Source: Polytrichum commune | Taxonomy: Eukaryota; Streptophyta; Polytrichopsida; Polytrichales; Polytrichaceae | Length of the DNA: 64,000 nt | NCBI GenBank assembly: GCA_950295325.1 | Contig: OX485809.1 | Location: forward strand, 1,364,001-1,428,000 | Direction of reading: 5' to 3' | Part shown: piece by piece, positions 22,001-34,267 of the stretch | Numbering within the stretch: the stretch's first letter is position 1 | Layout: each line of letters begins with the position of its first letter | Made by a program: the position numbers and the translations under genes | The notes under the pieces: generated by a model | Seen by the model: only the letters and a program-made list of their open reading frames with translations | What the model was told of the DNA's origin: nothing | The model's database searches: none

Positions 22001-25000
22001 ATTGTTGGGAATGCAGATGGCCTGAAATACACTAAAATGATTGATATCAACATTAATTGCTAACATAAATTTTTAATGGTTGCCGTGGTCACCTGTTTGT
22101 TTGAAGCATCCTCTCCTCTCATATCCACCAAAAACCTCAACAGGCTAGAGTCCTTTACCACAAGCAAAGCAAGCCGCAAGGAATAGGTCAGTCCATGTAA
22201 TCAAAATTAGGTCAAATAAGGACTCGCCAATATGTAGTGATTGTAATGTTGAACCTGATCTATATAAATTAATGGCAACCTTTTGGCAGATTTGTAGAAG
22301 GTGCAAAATTAATCTTTGATCTAGATTGTGACTAAGGAGGCATGAGTGGAATACTCACTTGCATTTTCGAGATGTCTCTTTGCTGCAAATCTTCAACATC
22401 AGCTTCCTGTGACCAATGGCTGCCCCTTGTCAGAACCACTTTGAAATTGACTAGCTATTTGATGGAGTTAATTTATCAATTACTATGACAACCACTGCTT
22501 CGTTCCAAGCACCACAATATCTAGTTATGGCTTTTCAAGAACTTCTTCAGCAGAAGAAAGTGTGAACAATATATGCTAAGCCAATCACACAAAGAGCCAA
22601 CACTAGTTGGTACATTCAATGTTGTGCACACCGGCCATGATTGTTTGCACCTCCTAATATTATTCTTGTAGATACATCTCAGAGACACAAAACTTGTTTC
22701 CCAATTTCACCATAACTTGCACCCAAAAATTTACTAACCTGGCGTGTCGCTTGTGCCCTCTTGATGAGGTCATCAAGACAGTCATTGATAACCTTCAAAT
22801 CTTCATTGAACTTTCTTTGTCTGGGGACTAGCCATCTTGACAAAGGGAACTTCCAATAAGGTATATAAAATGTTGACCTATGCTCTGCCTCTGACAATGT
22901 GCCATATACTGCCTGTAAAAATTTCCTCCACCAATCAATGCAAGCAAAGGCATTTCTCTCATTTTGTGTAAAGGTGCTCTCTTGTTCTATGTGCAGTTGC
23001 TAGCCAGAATGAAATATGACGTATAATTTAACACACCAATTTCATCAATAAGCTTATGACAATTGAATCAATGGTTCTGCTGTTTACCAGCTCCTTGCGC
23101 ATTCCTAGTATTCTTAATGGACGAAAATAATAGTATGTACAAGGAGAAATAGAATCATACAGCGATCACAGGTGACTCCCTTGTCACGGATCCAAAGTCA
23201 TAATTGAAGACACTCAGCCCAATTATGTCTAGTGCCAGATTCGAATACTCAGATTCCATCTCCACCTCAATTTGTGTTTTCCCAGTCCTCTCAGCCTCGG
23301 ATAGGAGTGATTCGAGCTTATCCACAGTTCGAGCCGCACAAGTATCAAACACTTGAACCATAGCTTCCAGGTAGGCTGCATGAAATGCTGGCACTATTGC
23401 TGCACCTCACAAAAGATCAGTTCAGAGACATGTGACAGAAAAGGATTTCTTTCGCAAAGCTTCTATCCCCTAAACAAGTAAACCTATGCATGGTTTGTCG
23501 ACACTTGCAAATTATGGCCAGCTTTTGTGTTACGAATCCAAAACTGAATGTAATAACAGTAACAACAGGATCCACAGCAATGATTTTATAACAATCATCA
23601 CATGATGCAAACATATGAGCTACTAAAGAAAAGATAAACTAGATTTTTGAGGGATAATTCATTACAAGGAGTGGTACAGGCAGCAGACCTCGCCTTCGTA
23701 CTTTCCAAGTGTCAAGATCAGCAGGAATGAGACCCTTGCCCATGATAGGTTCCAGAATGTCAGCTAAAACTCCCTGTTTCAAGACATCAACAGAAAACTC
23801 TGATAAGGCCAACCCTATATATTCAAGCACAGAAACCACGATAGCAAGTTTGCACAGAAGTGACTGCCAAGGCTTGCATAGGTGATTATCAAATATTTTA
23901 GAACAGTACAAGCCCCCTCTGTCAAGACAAACGAACAATCAGCTTACAAAATATGCAATATGCATCAGATCCTGACAATTACCTTGTCATATCCGAATGC
24001 ATTTTCGCGAAGGATGTGGCGGGCAACAATGGGATCTGAGACCACTACAAAAGCCTTTGGCCCAAAAGCAAGCTTGTACACTGGCCCATGCTGAGTAAGA
24101 CAAGAACCCCACATCAGCTACAGCATCTGCCATTTGTGTTTTGAATTGATTAGGTCTTAACACTCAACCGTCAACAATCAGATACTGATGGTCATATGTG
24201 ATAAAGTAAACAGTATCTGGCGGATTTTCATAAAATATGCAAAAAGTTTATTATGAGATCATTGTCCACAAAAGGTAGCGCCTGCCTGTACGCATGGCAA
24301 AGCACAATATACTTTGATCTGAACATATAGCCAATTCTGGCCCTCCTACAACAAAATCCTTGATTACCAAAAGTTCATTATAAGCTCATTGTCCACAAAA
24401 GATCACAATTCGCCTACCAACACATGGCAAAGCAAAAATTTCTATGGTTTGAATAGATAGCCATATCTGGTCTCCTCTTTGCCTACCTTGATACAACATA
24501 ACCTTTAATTACCAAGAGTTCATTCAGAGTTAATTGTCTGCAAATGTGCAATTTTCTTTAATCTAAGTGTACAGCCATATCTGGCCTCCTCCTTGCCTAC
24601 CTTGTTACAACAAAATTCTTGATAAATTACAAGGAGTGGAGAGAAATTTTACTTGAATAAACCAATCATAGAGAGCAAAGAACAGTGGCCGCCCAAATAG
24701 GTCCGACACCGCACCCTCAGCTATTGGCATTGTGCCCATATTCCCCCCACTCAGAAGATTTGTCAATACATTGCTTGCATTGTCCAGCAGAGTTCTCTCA
24801 TTCACAGGCTTCCTTTCTGATTCTGCCTTCATACTTCCATGCCAACAAACAAAACAAACTAATAAGCATGGAACACTTAGGTGTTCCGGAAACAAGTGAA
24901 GAAGCCCAAACATGTGCAAACCATTCGCACATTCTGAACTGAGCAACACATAAATTGTAGCTGCATAAAAGCCTTTCTGGGGGTCAAACATGCATTAAAA

Positions 25001-26213
25001 CCGCTGCAAATTTCTGCTGCCAAGGCTGCAGTATATGATCAAAACCACTATATACTATATATAACGGTATACAAGGATGAAATTCTTACCCTGTCCTCCC
25101 AATGTGATAAGTACACACTCACCTAGAAATAATGAGCTTGCATTACATAGGCATCCCGAGAACAAGTGAAGAAGCCCAAACATGTGCAAATTGATCACAC
25201 ATTCTGAAATGAGCAACACATACTAAATGTAGCTGTTTAAAAACCTTTCCAAGGGTTAATTAGGCATTGTAACCTATAGAAAGTTCGGCTCCTAAGGCTG
25301 CAGTATATGATCAAAACCACAAGGATGAAGTTCTTATCCTGGCCTCCCAGGAACTGTAATCGGTCAAATAAGATTGCTTATTGGGGGGTAGCATCATCAG
25401 AGTGTTCAATTGAGTGCAATGCCTGGCTGATGGAGGTGCAAGAAGGATGAAATTCTTATCCTAGCCTCCCAATGTTACAAGTAGACACTCACCTGGAACT
25501 AATGAGCTCACATTACATAAGTGTTTCGAAAACAAGTGAAGAAGTTCAAACATGTGCAAAATCGATCCCACATTCTGAAGTGAGCAGCACATACAAAATG
25601 TAGCTGCATAACATTTATTTCTGGAGGGTGGAACATGCACTGGAACCTATAGAAATTTCTGCTGCCAAGGCTGCATTGTATAATTTAAACCCAAAGGATG
25701 AAATTCTTATCCTGGCCCCCGAATGTCACAAGTAGACATTCACCTGGAACTAATAAGCTTGCATTGAATAAGCTTACATTGGTGTTCTCAAAACAGCTGA
25801 AAAGAGCCCAAAAATACGCAAAATCGATCACAAATTCTGAAGTGAGCAGCACTTACAAAATGTAGCTGCATAACTGCCTTCCCAGGGGTTACACATGCAT
25901 TGAAACCTATAAAAAAAATTCTGCTGCCAAGGCTGCTGTGTACGATCAAAACCACAAGGATGATATTCTTATCCCGGCCTCGTCCATCTCAGCCAAATAA
26001 GATTGCTTATTGGTCATTAGCATCATCAACACAAGTGTTCAATTGAGTGCAATGCGTGGCTCACCATCGGATCCCACGTGGCCCTGAATTGGTGCGAGCG
26101 GCCGACAATTGGAATCGCGGGCTCCGAAGCCAAGAACCCCCGAAGCTGGAGGTTGAGGTTTGCGTCACCGAGGCGACCAACACAGTGTGCGGCACTGCCA
26201 CCGCCGTCGCCAT
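19023..26213 (-). CDS. CYP97B: Cytochrome P450 CYP97B, plastid carotenoid-hydroxylase family
   Basis: Fourteen GT-AG exons on the - strand: 26213-26065, 24833-24653, 24090-23983, 23773-23689, 23399-23161, 22912-22739, 22406-22359, 22152-22093, 21978-21892, 21278-21190, 20855-20764, 20625-20564, 20083-19934 and 19250-19023. They total 1752 bases with consistent phases, giving 583 residues, close to the usual CYP97B length. Residues 1 to about 55 are Ser/Thr/Arg-rich, as in a chloroplast transit peptide. Later come the I-helix oxygen motif AGHETT (359-364), ExxR (E415-R418), FDPERF (475-480) and heme loop [10 protein letters not shown] (518-527, ligand C525). MESTVGL and [12 protein letters not shown] near the C-terminus are typical of CYP97B rather than CYP97A or CYP97C. 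CYP97 enzymes hydroxylate carotenoid rings in plastids; the exact role of CYP97B is less settled. MITEs lie in introns 9 and 12 and tandem repeats in intron 1. The exon 13/14 junction (NE then TMADF) is the least certain splice. Confidence 0.93.
20328..20520. mobile_element. MITE in CYP97B intron 12
   Basis: The left end is CTACACTAAACATCCAATTT and the right end the imperfect inverse (GCCACACTAAATCAGATG, then TTTAGTCTA). Length 193 bp. It lies wholly inside intron 12 and does not touch the splice sites. Confidence 0.6.
21376..21836. mobile_element. MITE rich in GTGGTT repeats in CYP97B intron 9
   Basis: The left end is AAGGGTTGTTTACACTA and the right end, complemented, AAGAGTCGTGTACACTA. Just inside each end are runs of GGTTGTGGTTGTG or the complementary CCACAACCACAACC, so the termini extend into minisatellite-like arms. 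About 461 bp, no coding capacity. A TTGTTTACAC-type terminus also occurs in the MITE at 49694-50276. Confidence 0.6.
24860..26060. repeat. Diverged tandem repeats filling CYP97B intron 1
   Basis: About four copies of a 260-270-bp unit, recognisable by TTCTGCTGCCAAGGCTGC anchors near 25018, 25290, 25664 and 25924. AACAAGTGAAGAAGCCC, TTCTGAAGTGAGCAGCAC and GGATGAAATTCTTATCC recur in between. One interval is about 100 bp longer because it contains a second copy (about 25351-25441) of the sequence next to the exon 1 donor (AAATAAGATTGCTTATTG ... GAGTGCAATGC); its donor dinucleotide is lost. A similar unit lies in the exon 1 pseudogene near 11930-11990. Confidence 0.65.
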
Positions 26214-26479
26214 CGCCAAAACCTTAAACCTCCTTCGACAATCGACTGCAAATTAGCGTTGGGGAGATCCACGGCAGCTGAATTGTTGAGGTAGGGGTGA
26301 AACAGAGAGGTGTTGGAGCATTGTTGGAGGTGATGGATGTCGAACAAGATGCGGAGATGCTCCGAAACTGCCACAAATCCCGTGCAAATCGACTTCTTGC
26401 CCCCTGTTGGTCGGGGCCAAGTCACTCCGAACTGTTGAGAGAGATTCCTGCGTTGCGTAATCCATCATCATCCACAAAG

Positions 26480-26660
26480 CTCCCAAGTCATCACCACGAG
26501 TCCATCCATCACCCATGAGTCCATCCATCCACCCATATATCCATCCATGAGGCCATTCATCCATGACTCCATCCGTCCTTCCATGAGGTCATCCATCCAT
26601 CCATCCCTCCATGAGGTCATGCAACCATTACTCCATTCATCCTTCCATCTACTTCCAACG
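26480..26660. repeat. CCAT-type minisatellite upstream of CYP97B
   Basis: Irregular array of CATCCATCCATC, TCCATGAGGTCATC and CCATCCGTCCTTCCATG motifs. Equivalent motifs continue at about 27690-27790 (CATACATACATAC, CCATGAGGTCATC) and weakly at about 28225-28250. The transposon at 26758-27602 therefore lies inside or between halves of one array. The array begins just upstream of the CYP97B leader. Confidence 0.6.
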
Positions 26661-26757
26661 CTTGCTCCTTCATCCAACCATTGTTTTTAGAAGACAAATT
26701 GAAGCTAAAAGTGGCCCCTGCTAGTAGGAGCCGTTCGTTGGTGGCCCATACCAGTAA

Positions 26758-27602
26758 GGGCCAAGTTCCATGTGTCGGTCCCAGTCCGTTTTTTAAATGG
26801 GTGAGAAACGGGTGACATCATCCAAAAAATGGGTGATGTCACCCATTTTATGGAGGGGTACTTTTATGTGGGGTGCCGGTTTGTTTCGATTTCCTACTTT
26901 CTAACTGAATTTGGTGAGTGATAAGACATGACACTTTATGAAGGTCACTGGCAATGAAGGTCATCATCATTTAACTTTTCATATTTGATTTGCACATCAA
27001 TTTCCATATATTTATTAAATGAATTCCAAATTATGTGTTGTTGATATGCGTAGTTTGGTAATATTGTCATCTATAGAAATATGTAAACATTTTTATATAT
27101 TATTTTTTTAGTTGAAATTGTCATTGTACATTGTTTATAAGTGATTTTAACTGTGACACCTAAATGATACCAAAATAGTCTTTTAAATATTTCATGAGTG
27201 TTTCCTTTGGTTTGTTTGTCTTATATATATATAGTTATATAGTTATATATATAGTTAAGATCTAGATTCTAAAAACATCATAAAATACACATTCCCTAAG
27301 AGTACTCCTCAAAAGAAAGGACTTGAAGAACAAAGTGACCTTTAGTATCCAAGGGTGTACATTAGGTGACCGGCCGATCCAGTCACCGGAGCTTTCTAAC
27401 TGGCACATGTCCTTCTTGTGACCGTTAGGACCGCCGGTCCTTTGGTACCCGTTCTTGCACAACACAAAATGTGGGACACCCATCCATGAGGGGTACCGGT
27501 CCTTGGGTGAGAGGAATGGGCACATGGCACCAACCTCTTTTCACTGGCCCACTCATTTATTTAAAAAAAAACAGACCGAGACCGGCACATGGAACTTGGC
27601 CC
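26758..27602. mobile_element. PIF/Harbinger-like MITE, TAA target duplication, copy 1
   Basis: An 845-bp element starts GGGCCAAGTTCCATGTG and ends with the complement (CACATGGAACTTGGCCC). TAA flanks both sides (26755-26757, 27603-27605). Near the left end is an internal palindrome (GGGTGACATCATCC ... GGGTGATGTCACCC). GGGCC termini with a 3-bp TAA duplication point to PIF/Harbinger. No transposase is encoded. An 87-codon - strand frame at 27525-27262 is partly conserved in copy 2 but has no known motif. Confidence 0.75.
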
Positions 27603-27605
27603 TAA

Positions 27606-29459
27606 GTGTGGGCATGGTATAAGTCACTCCAAATTAATGTGTCAAATGATCCATCAACATCCACAACCTCCCAAGGCATCACCAAAAGCTTGTTCATGGA
27701 TACATACATGCATGCATACATACATACATAAGGTCATCCATATGTCCATGTATCCGTCCATACATACATACATCCATGAGGTCATCAATTTAATCCCAAC
27801 ACTTTCTCATCCATCCAACCATCATGTTCAAAAGGCAAAACCCATGGGGCCTTTCCCTACGTAAACCCAAAGTTGGATGCATAATGCCCCCTCCCATGGA
27901 CCTTGTCGTGCATAATGTCCTTCAGCAGATTTTGGGCCACTATAACTATAGTCGATCGATGATTAGAATTCTAGACTAGATAACAAACAAGAGGAGAGAG
28001 GATGATGAGCTGCATAATCATTCTTCTACTCAAGTTGGTTATCACTCATAACTATCAACTTATGAACATAATCTTAAATTTATGAATGATAACGTGTCTA
28101 AACATGTTAAACATTGTGACGGGTTCTCATAGTTATTTCTCTTTTAAAGGAGTGATAGGTTATGTTTAGGCAGAAAGCCCTGCCATGTTGCATGGCGGGA
28201 AACTCTCGTAATCCATCATCTACAAGCTCATGTTCATCCATCCACCCATCCACCATATTCCAAAAGGCATGATTGGTAGGGCCTTCCCTTGCTTAAAACC
28301 CGATGTTGGATGCTAATGCTCAATAGTATGTTTATTGGATGAGAATATCATGGGAGGATAGGTTTAGAATTTTTCATCCTTGTGGTTTCGATCATACATG
28401 CAACCTTGGATGCATAACCTTATGTAAGTTTCAATGCATAATCAACCCACATAATGGCTTATGGTCAATGATTATATGGTTCTTATGGGTTTTTTGTTTT
28501 TGTTTTGAGAGGGTATAAGTTGTACCTAGATGAAATAAACTCCTCTTGAGATAAACTTTAGGGGGGGGATAGGGTATACTACCTCTCCCCCACTATTCCT
28601 ACTAACCTATTTCTAGCTATGAAACTAGGTGGAATACTACCCATGTCATATGTACAATTTGCAAGCCAAACTCTCATTAAATATCTTTTTGTGTATTCAC
28701 GTTGTATCGTTCAAGCTACGCCGGGTGTCCTCCATGAGACCTAAACCTCTAATTTTGATGTTGAACCGTACAATCAAAACCTAAAATCATTTACTTGGGT
28801 GTTTGAGCCCAAGTAAACGTAAACCTTACTATAAAAGCCCTACACAATATTGTTCACGAAAAAACATCAATGATCACATGTTGCAAACTAACAATACAAA
28901 CCGGGAATGGAAAATTTTGAAATAAAACAATGATCTAGTGATTTCATACTAGATTACTCTAATGGACAAGAAATGTCCAAAGGAAGGCAAATAACCATTT
29001 TTCAATCCCAACCTCTGGCCAATGTTAATTCTTTTTGCAATTAAGTGCAAGGTTGCACAAAATTGAATACCCAACTAGAACAAAGTCTATCGATGCTCCC
29101 TCCTTCACCCTCTTGCCTCTCTCCTTATCATGTTCTCTCCCCCTTCTTCCCACCTCATGCATTTCTTGGGTCTTCCTTGTCCTCATAGAGAGAGAGAGAG
29201 AGAAGAGAGAAGAACATTGGTTTTTTGGACCAGTGTGATTGAAATGCCCATTTGACCCACCCTTGTTATTATGTCCATTGGGCATAATAACAGTGGTGCA
29301 TGACTACTACCCCTCTCGGGGTGGGCACTATAATAACCAGGGTAACCAAAGAGGCCATGGGAACTTACTGACTCAATGATTTTGTATCAATTATTTGGCT
29401 CTCTTTGGTATTTCTTATTTTCTTTTAAAATTTATTAATTTTAAAATTTATTTAAAGTT
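27606..29459. other. Spacer with minisatellite remnants, no gene
   Basis: 27640-27860 and 28200-28310 share a larger unit (ATCCATCA, CTCATGTTCATCC, AAAGGCA, GTTGGATGC) that also resembles the CYP97B upstream sequence at about 26455-26700. The area therefore looks like an expanded, decaying tandem repeat. A GA microsatellite lies at about 29188-29205. No gene is supported. Confidence 0.45.
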
Positions 29460-29533
29460 ATTATATATATATTAAATTTTTATTTTTATTTTTATTTTTA
29501 AATTCTATCTCTTTTGGTGGGTGTTTGGGGTTA

Positions 29534-30264
29534 TTATGTAGGTTGTGTGTCTCTTGGTAGTGATTCGTTGTTTTCTATTCTCCGTTTGTGTAGGATTATG
29601 GACATGGCATATTTTATGGCAATGATGTTGATTTCCTCAAATGTGTGTTTGGTGTTTATTTTGGGGATTTTAAATATGATTTCAATATTTTTCATAGAAG
29701 GGGTGTGTGGCTGCCCTAGCACCAACCGTGATGATTATTAGTGGGTCTACCTTCCATCCTTTATCGATAATATTGTGTATTAGTGGTTTGTATTTTTCTA
29801 TTATTATGATTATAGTATCGTTTGGTATTCTATCATTATAGTATGTGAATTCCATGAATTGTGTTGTTAGGTTCTCATCTGGTTCTATTGGCGGTGGGGA
29901 TTGGTATGGTAGCCCTTTCACACATAATATGTTTGGTTTGAACCTCGCATTGCAATTACATCTTTGTTGACTACATGTGCAAAGTAGTAGCCATGGGGGG
30001 GACTGTATTTTCTGGTGGGTTATTATTAAATGTGCCTGCATTCTTAAGAATATAACATCTTGACTTTTTTGTTGCCATTATAAGTTTTCTTAATTCCCAT
30101 ATTGCCTTATTGTGCCTTTTGGTTCGGAGGGCATGTATGTGGTGTTGTTTGCACTTTAGAAGTACGTGTAGCCATGTGTCGGGGTCTGGAGAGTTACACA
30201 GGGGGCATGTGATTGACGGGAAGGCTTCTCTGCCGAAGAACAGTGGCTTCCTGGTGTTCCCCAT
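29534..30264 (-). pseudogene. Retroelement zinc-binding and C-terminal region
   Basis: From 30264 down, ITCPLCNSPDPDTWLHVLLK is followed by CKQHHIHALR, a C-x2-C...H...C arrangement as found after the polymerase in many non-LTR elements. Then come a Cys-rich stretch (CTCSQQRCNCNARFK), GWKVDPLIIITVGARAATH and, after a frameshift, INIIAIKYAMSIILHKRRIE (29725-29534). The role of the last two blocks is unknown to me. The A-rich tail follows directly. Confidence 0.6.
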
Positions 30265-30479
30265 ATATTGGCCATGTCTTAGTTTTAGAAGGCTTGTTTT
30301 TTGGGAGTCCGTTATGTTTTGGTTTGTCCATAATTTATTTGATAATTCATTATCTATTTTCTCATTCGCTATCCACTTATCTATGTTGGGATATAGTATG
30401 GGGATTAGTTCTACATAGATATTTTATCGTGTTTCGTAAGATGTTTTTCAAAGAACCTAATAGGACCTTTGTCCATGGT

Positions 30480-31010
30480 TGTTTACATTGACGGCCAATT
30501 GTCTCTTTGGTAGTAGTATGGAGTTGAGTGGGCGAATTCATGTGGTTGTGAGGCATCGAGATGTTCTTTTGACGTGCCTTCTTTAGCAAATGTGTTAGCT
30601 TCTTCGTTTCCCTTGATGTTTGCATGTGCTCTTACTTTTATATAGTGTTGTGGGTTGGGTTCTTTGTATAAGAAAGTTAATTATTTCTTCTAAAGTGGAT
30701 TTATTTGGGTGGTTGTTATGTAGTGTGGGGTGTTTTATTTGGTTTTTTTTTATCACGTATAGGCCATTGAGGCAGTCTGTGAAGATATGTGCTGGTTCCA
30801 TTTGGGAAGTCCTTATTGACTATTATAAGGGCACGGTGTATGGCCATTAATTATGCCTTGAAAATGTTTTGTAGGCCTGGTAGTCGTATTGCAAGTTTGA
30901 TATTTTGTTCTTGGTTATATATGCTATAACCAGCTTCTTCCCGTAGCCAAATATCTCCTACTTTTTTTGAAGGGTTGAAGGATCTGTCCGTGTAAAAGCA
31001 ATATTGGGGA
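30480..31010 (-). pseudogene. Retroelement RNase H domain, inactivated
   Basis: The order of motifs is that of RNase H1: FYTDRSF (first Asp), RLPGLQN, then LMAIHRAL where the catalytic Glu should precede LMAI, IFTDCLNGLYVIK (second Asp), KHPTLHNNHP and GNEEANTFAKEG. The codon expected for the catalytic Glu is TAA (30853-30851), and the final Asp of the usual NExAD motif is Asn. The domain would cut the RNA strand during reverse transcription, but this copy cannot be active. Confidence 0.7.
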
Positions 31011-31293
31011 GAGAATTTGAAGGGTGTTTTGTTTTCGTAGTTTGGGATTGGTGGGGTTGTCCTATGTTAGTGTGTGTTTGGGCTTGGGTAAGTGAGGGCA
31101 TTCCATGTTTTGTTTTTGTTAACTTCTATATTTTGCAGGGTAGGAGGAGCAATTTGTGTGATTGTATTGTTTATGTCAAGGTTATTACATATGGTTTTAT
31201 TGTGTCCATTTGTTCTATGGTACCGATGTTGTTATTTCAATGGTGTATGCAAAGGATTCTAATAGCAAGTGGCTCTATACGTGGCTCGTTGAG

Positions 31294-32146
31294 TTATGGC
31301 GCTTTAGTTGGTTCCTCGTATTTAGTGGTATATGCTGGTATATGAGTGATTACATGTGTGTCTAGGAAGGGACCTATGCATGGGGTGGGATTTTGATACC
31401 ATTTAATATCTGGGATGGTGAGTATTGTGATGGCGTCAGGGTCATGTTTAGTTGCTAACCTAGCCCAATGAATGGATGTTTGGGCTTCATTGTCATTGTG
31501 GGGGTGAGCATATCCTATTCCTTGCCATCTATGTGAAAATGCAGTACCAAGGGATCCAAAAATTTTATCTTTAGGAAACGACAAGAAGAATTTTGTTAGT
31601 TGAGTGGAGCATGTAACTGATGAGGAGAAGTAGGAATGGGTAATATCAAAGGATGTTGTGATGTAATTTAATAATAGTTTGGGTAGGGCATGGTGTGAGT
31701 TTTTGAGTGGGTCATTTTTTGGGATTATGTATTTATATCTTTGATATAGCCAGGTTATGTTTATTTCAAATGTTTGGGTGGGGGGTATTAGGTCGTGTGG
31801 TTGGTGTAGCATTTGGTTGTATTGGGTCCAAAGCCATACAAGTCTATTGTAAGAAATGGTTATAAGATGTTCGCATGTTTCGTCATATATGTGGGCGATG
31901 TCATCTCGTGCTTGAATTTTGTTTGTGTTAGTATTGATATCTTTTTTCAGGGTTGCATTCGTGTATTGAGATTTTTACGAGGGGGATGTTTAGGGGTGGA
32001 GATATGTGTCTTGGGTTTTTGTTTTGGGTAAAAAAATTGTTTTCTCGTATGTTATTTTTGCACAATGTATGTTGTTTATTGGTAAAGTATGTGAGTATTA
32101 TATTTGTATTGTGTTGAATGACTCTTGGGGTATTATTGGGAAACAA
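31294..32146 (-). pseudogene. Retroelement central region, conserved, unknown domain
   Basis: The longest surviving frame (31812-31294, 172 codons) carries TWLYQRYKYIIPKNDPL, GSLGTAFSHRWQGIGYAHPH and AITILTIPDIKWYQNPTPC. A second block upstream (32146-31928) joins it after a frameshift. By position, upstream of RNase H, it could be the C-terminal part of the polymerase or a connection domain. I cannot assign catalytic residues. Confidence 0.5.
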
Positions 32147-32449
32147 TTATTTTTGTGGGAGTTTTTATTATTATAAGTTGTACCATTGGGTAGTATCCAT
32201 TGGCATAGGTATGTGTATTGTTTTATTATTATTTTATGTTTGTCTTTGGTTGGTATCATATAATGGCCTATGATTGAGTGTATAGGGTATTTTATTGGGT
32301 TGTTTATTATGTGTATTGGTGTGGGCGGGTGTATTGGATGTGTTAGGGTTGGTGGGTGTGTGTGGGTATCACTATTTAGTGGTTCTATATTATGTCATGT
32401 TGCGAGGTATTATTGTTTTAGTGTGTGTGGTGGATAATGATTTTGGCAT

Positions 32450-34267
32450 GGCTCTTGACAATTTTCATTGCATCCCGGGTGGCAAAATAATTGTTCTGTT
32501 ATTTTCAGTGTTTGTTTTATCATGTGTGTTGGTTTTTTGTAATAATTTATATATTCAGTATAGGACATCAAGTGTGTGCCATTTCATAAAGTGAGTCATT
32601 TTATGTCGTATATGTTTTCTAAGAGTAGTTTGTGTATGTGTTTTAGGTTTTGAGCATATATATATAGATAATTTTTTTTTGGGGGGGTGGGGTGTTGTGG
32701 AGAGTTTATGCCAGTCTTTTCCAAGTGGTGTTGTTTCCAAAGGGAAATTTTCTATTTGACTTTTGAGTTGGGCACCACCTGCTGTTTTTATAAGGTATAT
32801 TGTCCTAGTGGTGGGTGATTTATTACATTCGTGGTGTTTGATTCTAGGTATGTTTTTCGCGCCTCTATGTTTATGAAGTATATAGTATAGATTGTTCCAA
32901 ATTTGTTATTATCATTTAGTGCATTTATGAATTGTTCCCCAATACATCTAATGTAGGCATTTTTCAATGACAATGCTTCTATCCCAAACATCTCTTGAGG
33001 TACTTGAGTGACCATGTTTGGTGTGCAGTCGGGGAGTCCGCATATTTTCTTTTGAATTGCTAGTAATATTTGTATCTAGTTTTATGATTCCGGGCAGTGA
33101 GTATGGTACTGCATACAAGTTGTATGCTATTCCTGCTCTAATTATTGTATCTACCATACTATTGTTTCATATTTTTTCCACATTTTTCCCCCACATGATT
33201 TTTAAGCTCATGTTCAATCACATCAGTACATTTCACTTTGTTTAGGTTTCTTACTATGAGGATGAGTGCATTTTTATTTGCTTTATCGTCTTCCGTGAAT
33301 TTATCTCTAGATGTGAATTTGGCATCCATAATCTCATTGTGAAGTGATGTTTTATAAGTGTTGATTTTTTTCGCTTGTTCTGGTGATGTGGCTACAGTAA
33401 CCATCCATGCAAAGCTCATTTTTTCTTTTCTTTTGGATGTTAGTAACCTCATAATCATATTTGTGTTCAAAACCTTCGTTTACCACCTCTTCGAAGATGT
33501 TAAACCATTCCTTACCAATCAATATATCACTACTGATTTTTACTGAGAGAGAATTATTGAGTGCTAGCATATCGTAGGACTTGTAAACTTTCCCTCTCCA
33601 TGGTTTTTCTTCATCCAAAGTTATGATGAAAGCCTTGGTCCCTTGGAGAAGGTTTTTTGCATCCACTAATGGGTTCTTGAGGTGAGGTTTAATTGTTCCG
33701 CTCCATGTGATAGCACATGATTGCTATAAATTTACCGATCATGTCCCCAAGATCCATGTCCATTATAGATAATCTTTCTTTGACTTTGTTCATAATATAT
33801 TTTTCTCCCATTTTGTTGCTTTGAGTTCAAAGTAGATTGATATTTGATAATAAAAGGCAAAACCATTATCATCCATTTCCACGTCAAATGGGAGTTGGGT
33901 GAGATTGTAGTGTTGTCTTTCAAGTCCATCATCCCTTTTGGAAGGTCACTCTACTTGAGGGACATATGGGAATGAAGGCTTTGCGTTTTGCATTTCCTTT
34001 GCTTCATCAAAATCTATTATTTTTTCATTAGTTCTCTTGTTGTTTCTATACATTCTGTTGGAATTTCTTTTTGTTTATTTATGAGGTCTAGGGCTTGAAA
34101 ACCTAGCCAAAGAGACAAATTTTTTGATCCTAGGTTTTTTTGTTTTTAGCTTTCTTTAAGGTAATTGTTACTAGTGTCGAGATGGTTCTTTTTTGTGAGG
34201 TATTTATTACTTCATTTTCTTCAACCACGCATACATCCATATTCCTTGTAGAGCTAGCTTCAGCCAT
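32450..34267 (-). pseudogene. Retroelement N-terminal/ORF1-like region
   Basis: A possible start at 34267 gives MAEASSTRNMDVCVV. The reading then continues, with frame changes, through AKNLLQGTKAFIITLDEEKP, GKEWFNIFEEVVNEGFEH and FTEDDKANKNALILIVRNL (33160-33670), and FGIEALSLKNAYIRCIGEQF and ETTPLGKDWHKLSTTPHPPK (32555-33010). These blocks read like one ancestral protein because each ends where the next frame begins. The function is unknown to me; in LINEs this position is occupied by the RNA-binding ORF1 or the upstream part of ORF2. Confidence 0.5.

Noticed and set aside
24860-26060. CRISPR-like array because of regular repeats
   Set aside because: The units are long (260 bp or more), diverged, and lie in an intron of a plant gene. 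There are no short spaced repeats or cas genes.
29514-31365. Several + strand frames of 70 to 113 codons across the retroelement
   Set aside because: They are antisense to the RNase H and zinc blocks of the - strand element and carry hydrophobic biased sequence typical of antisense shadows.
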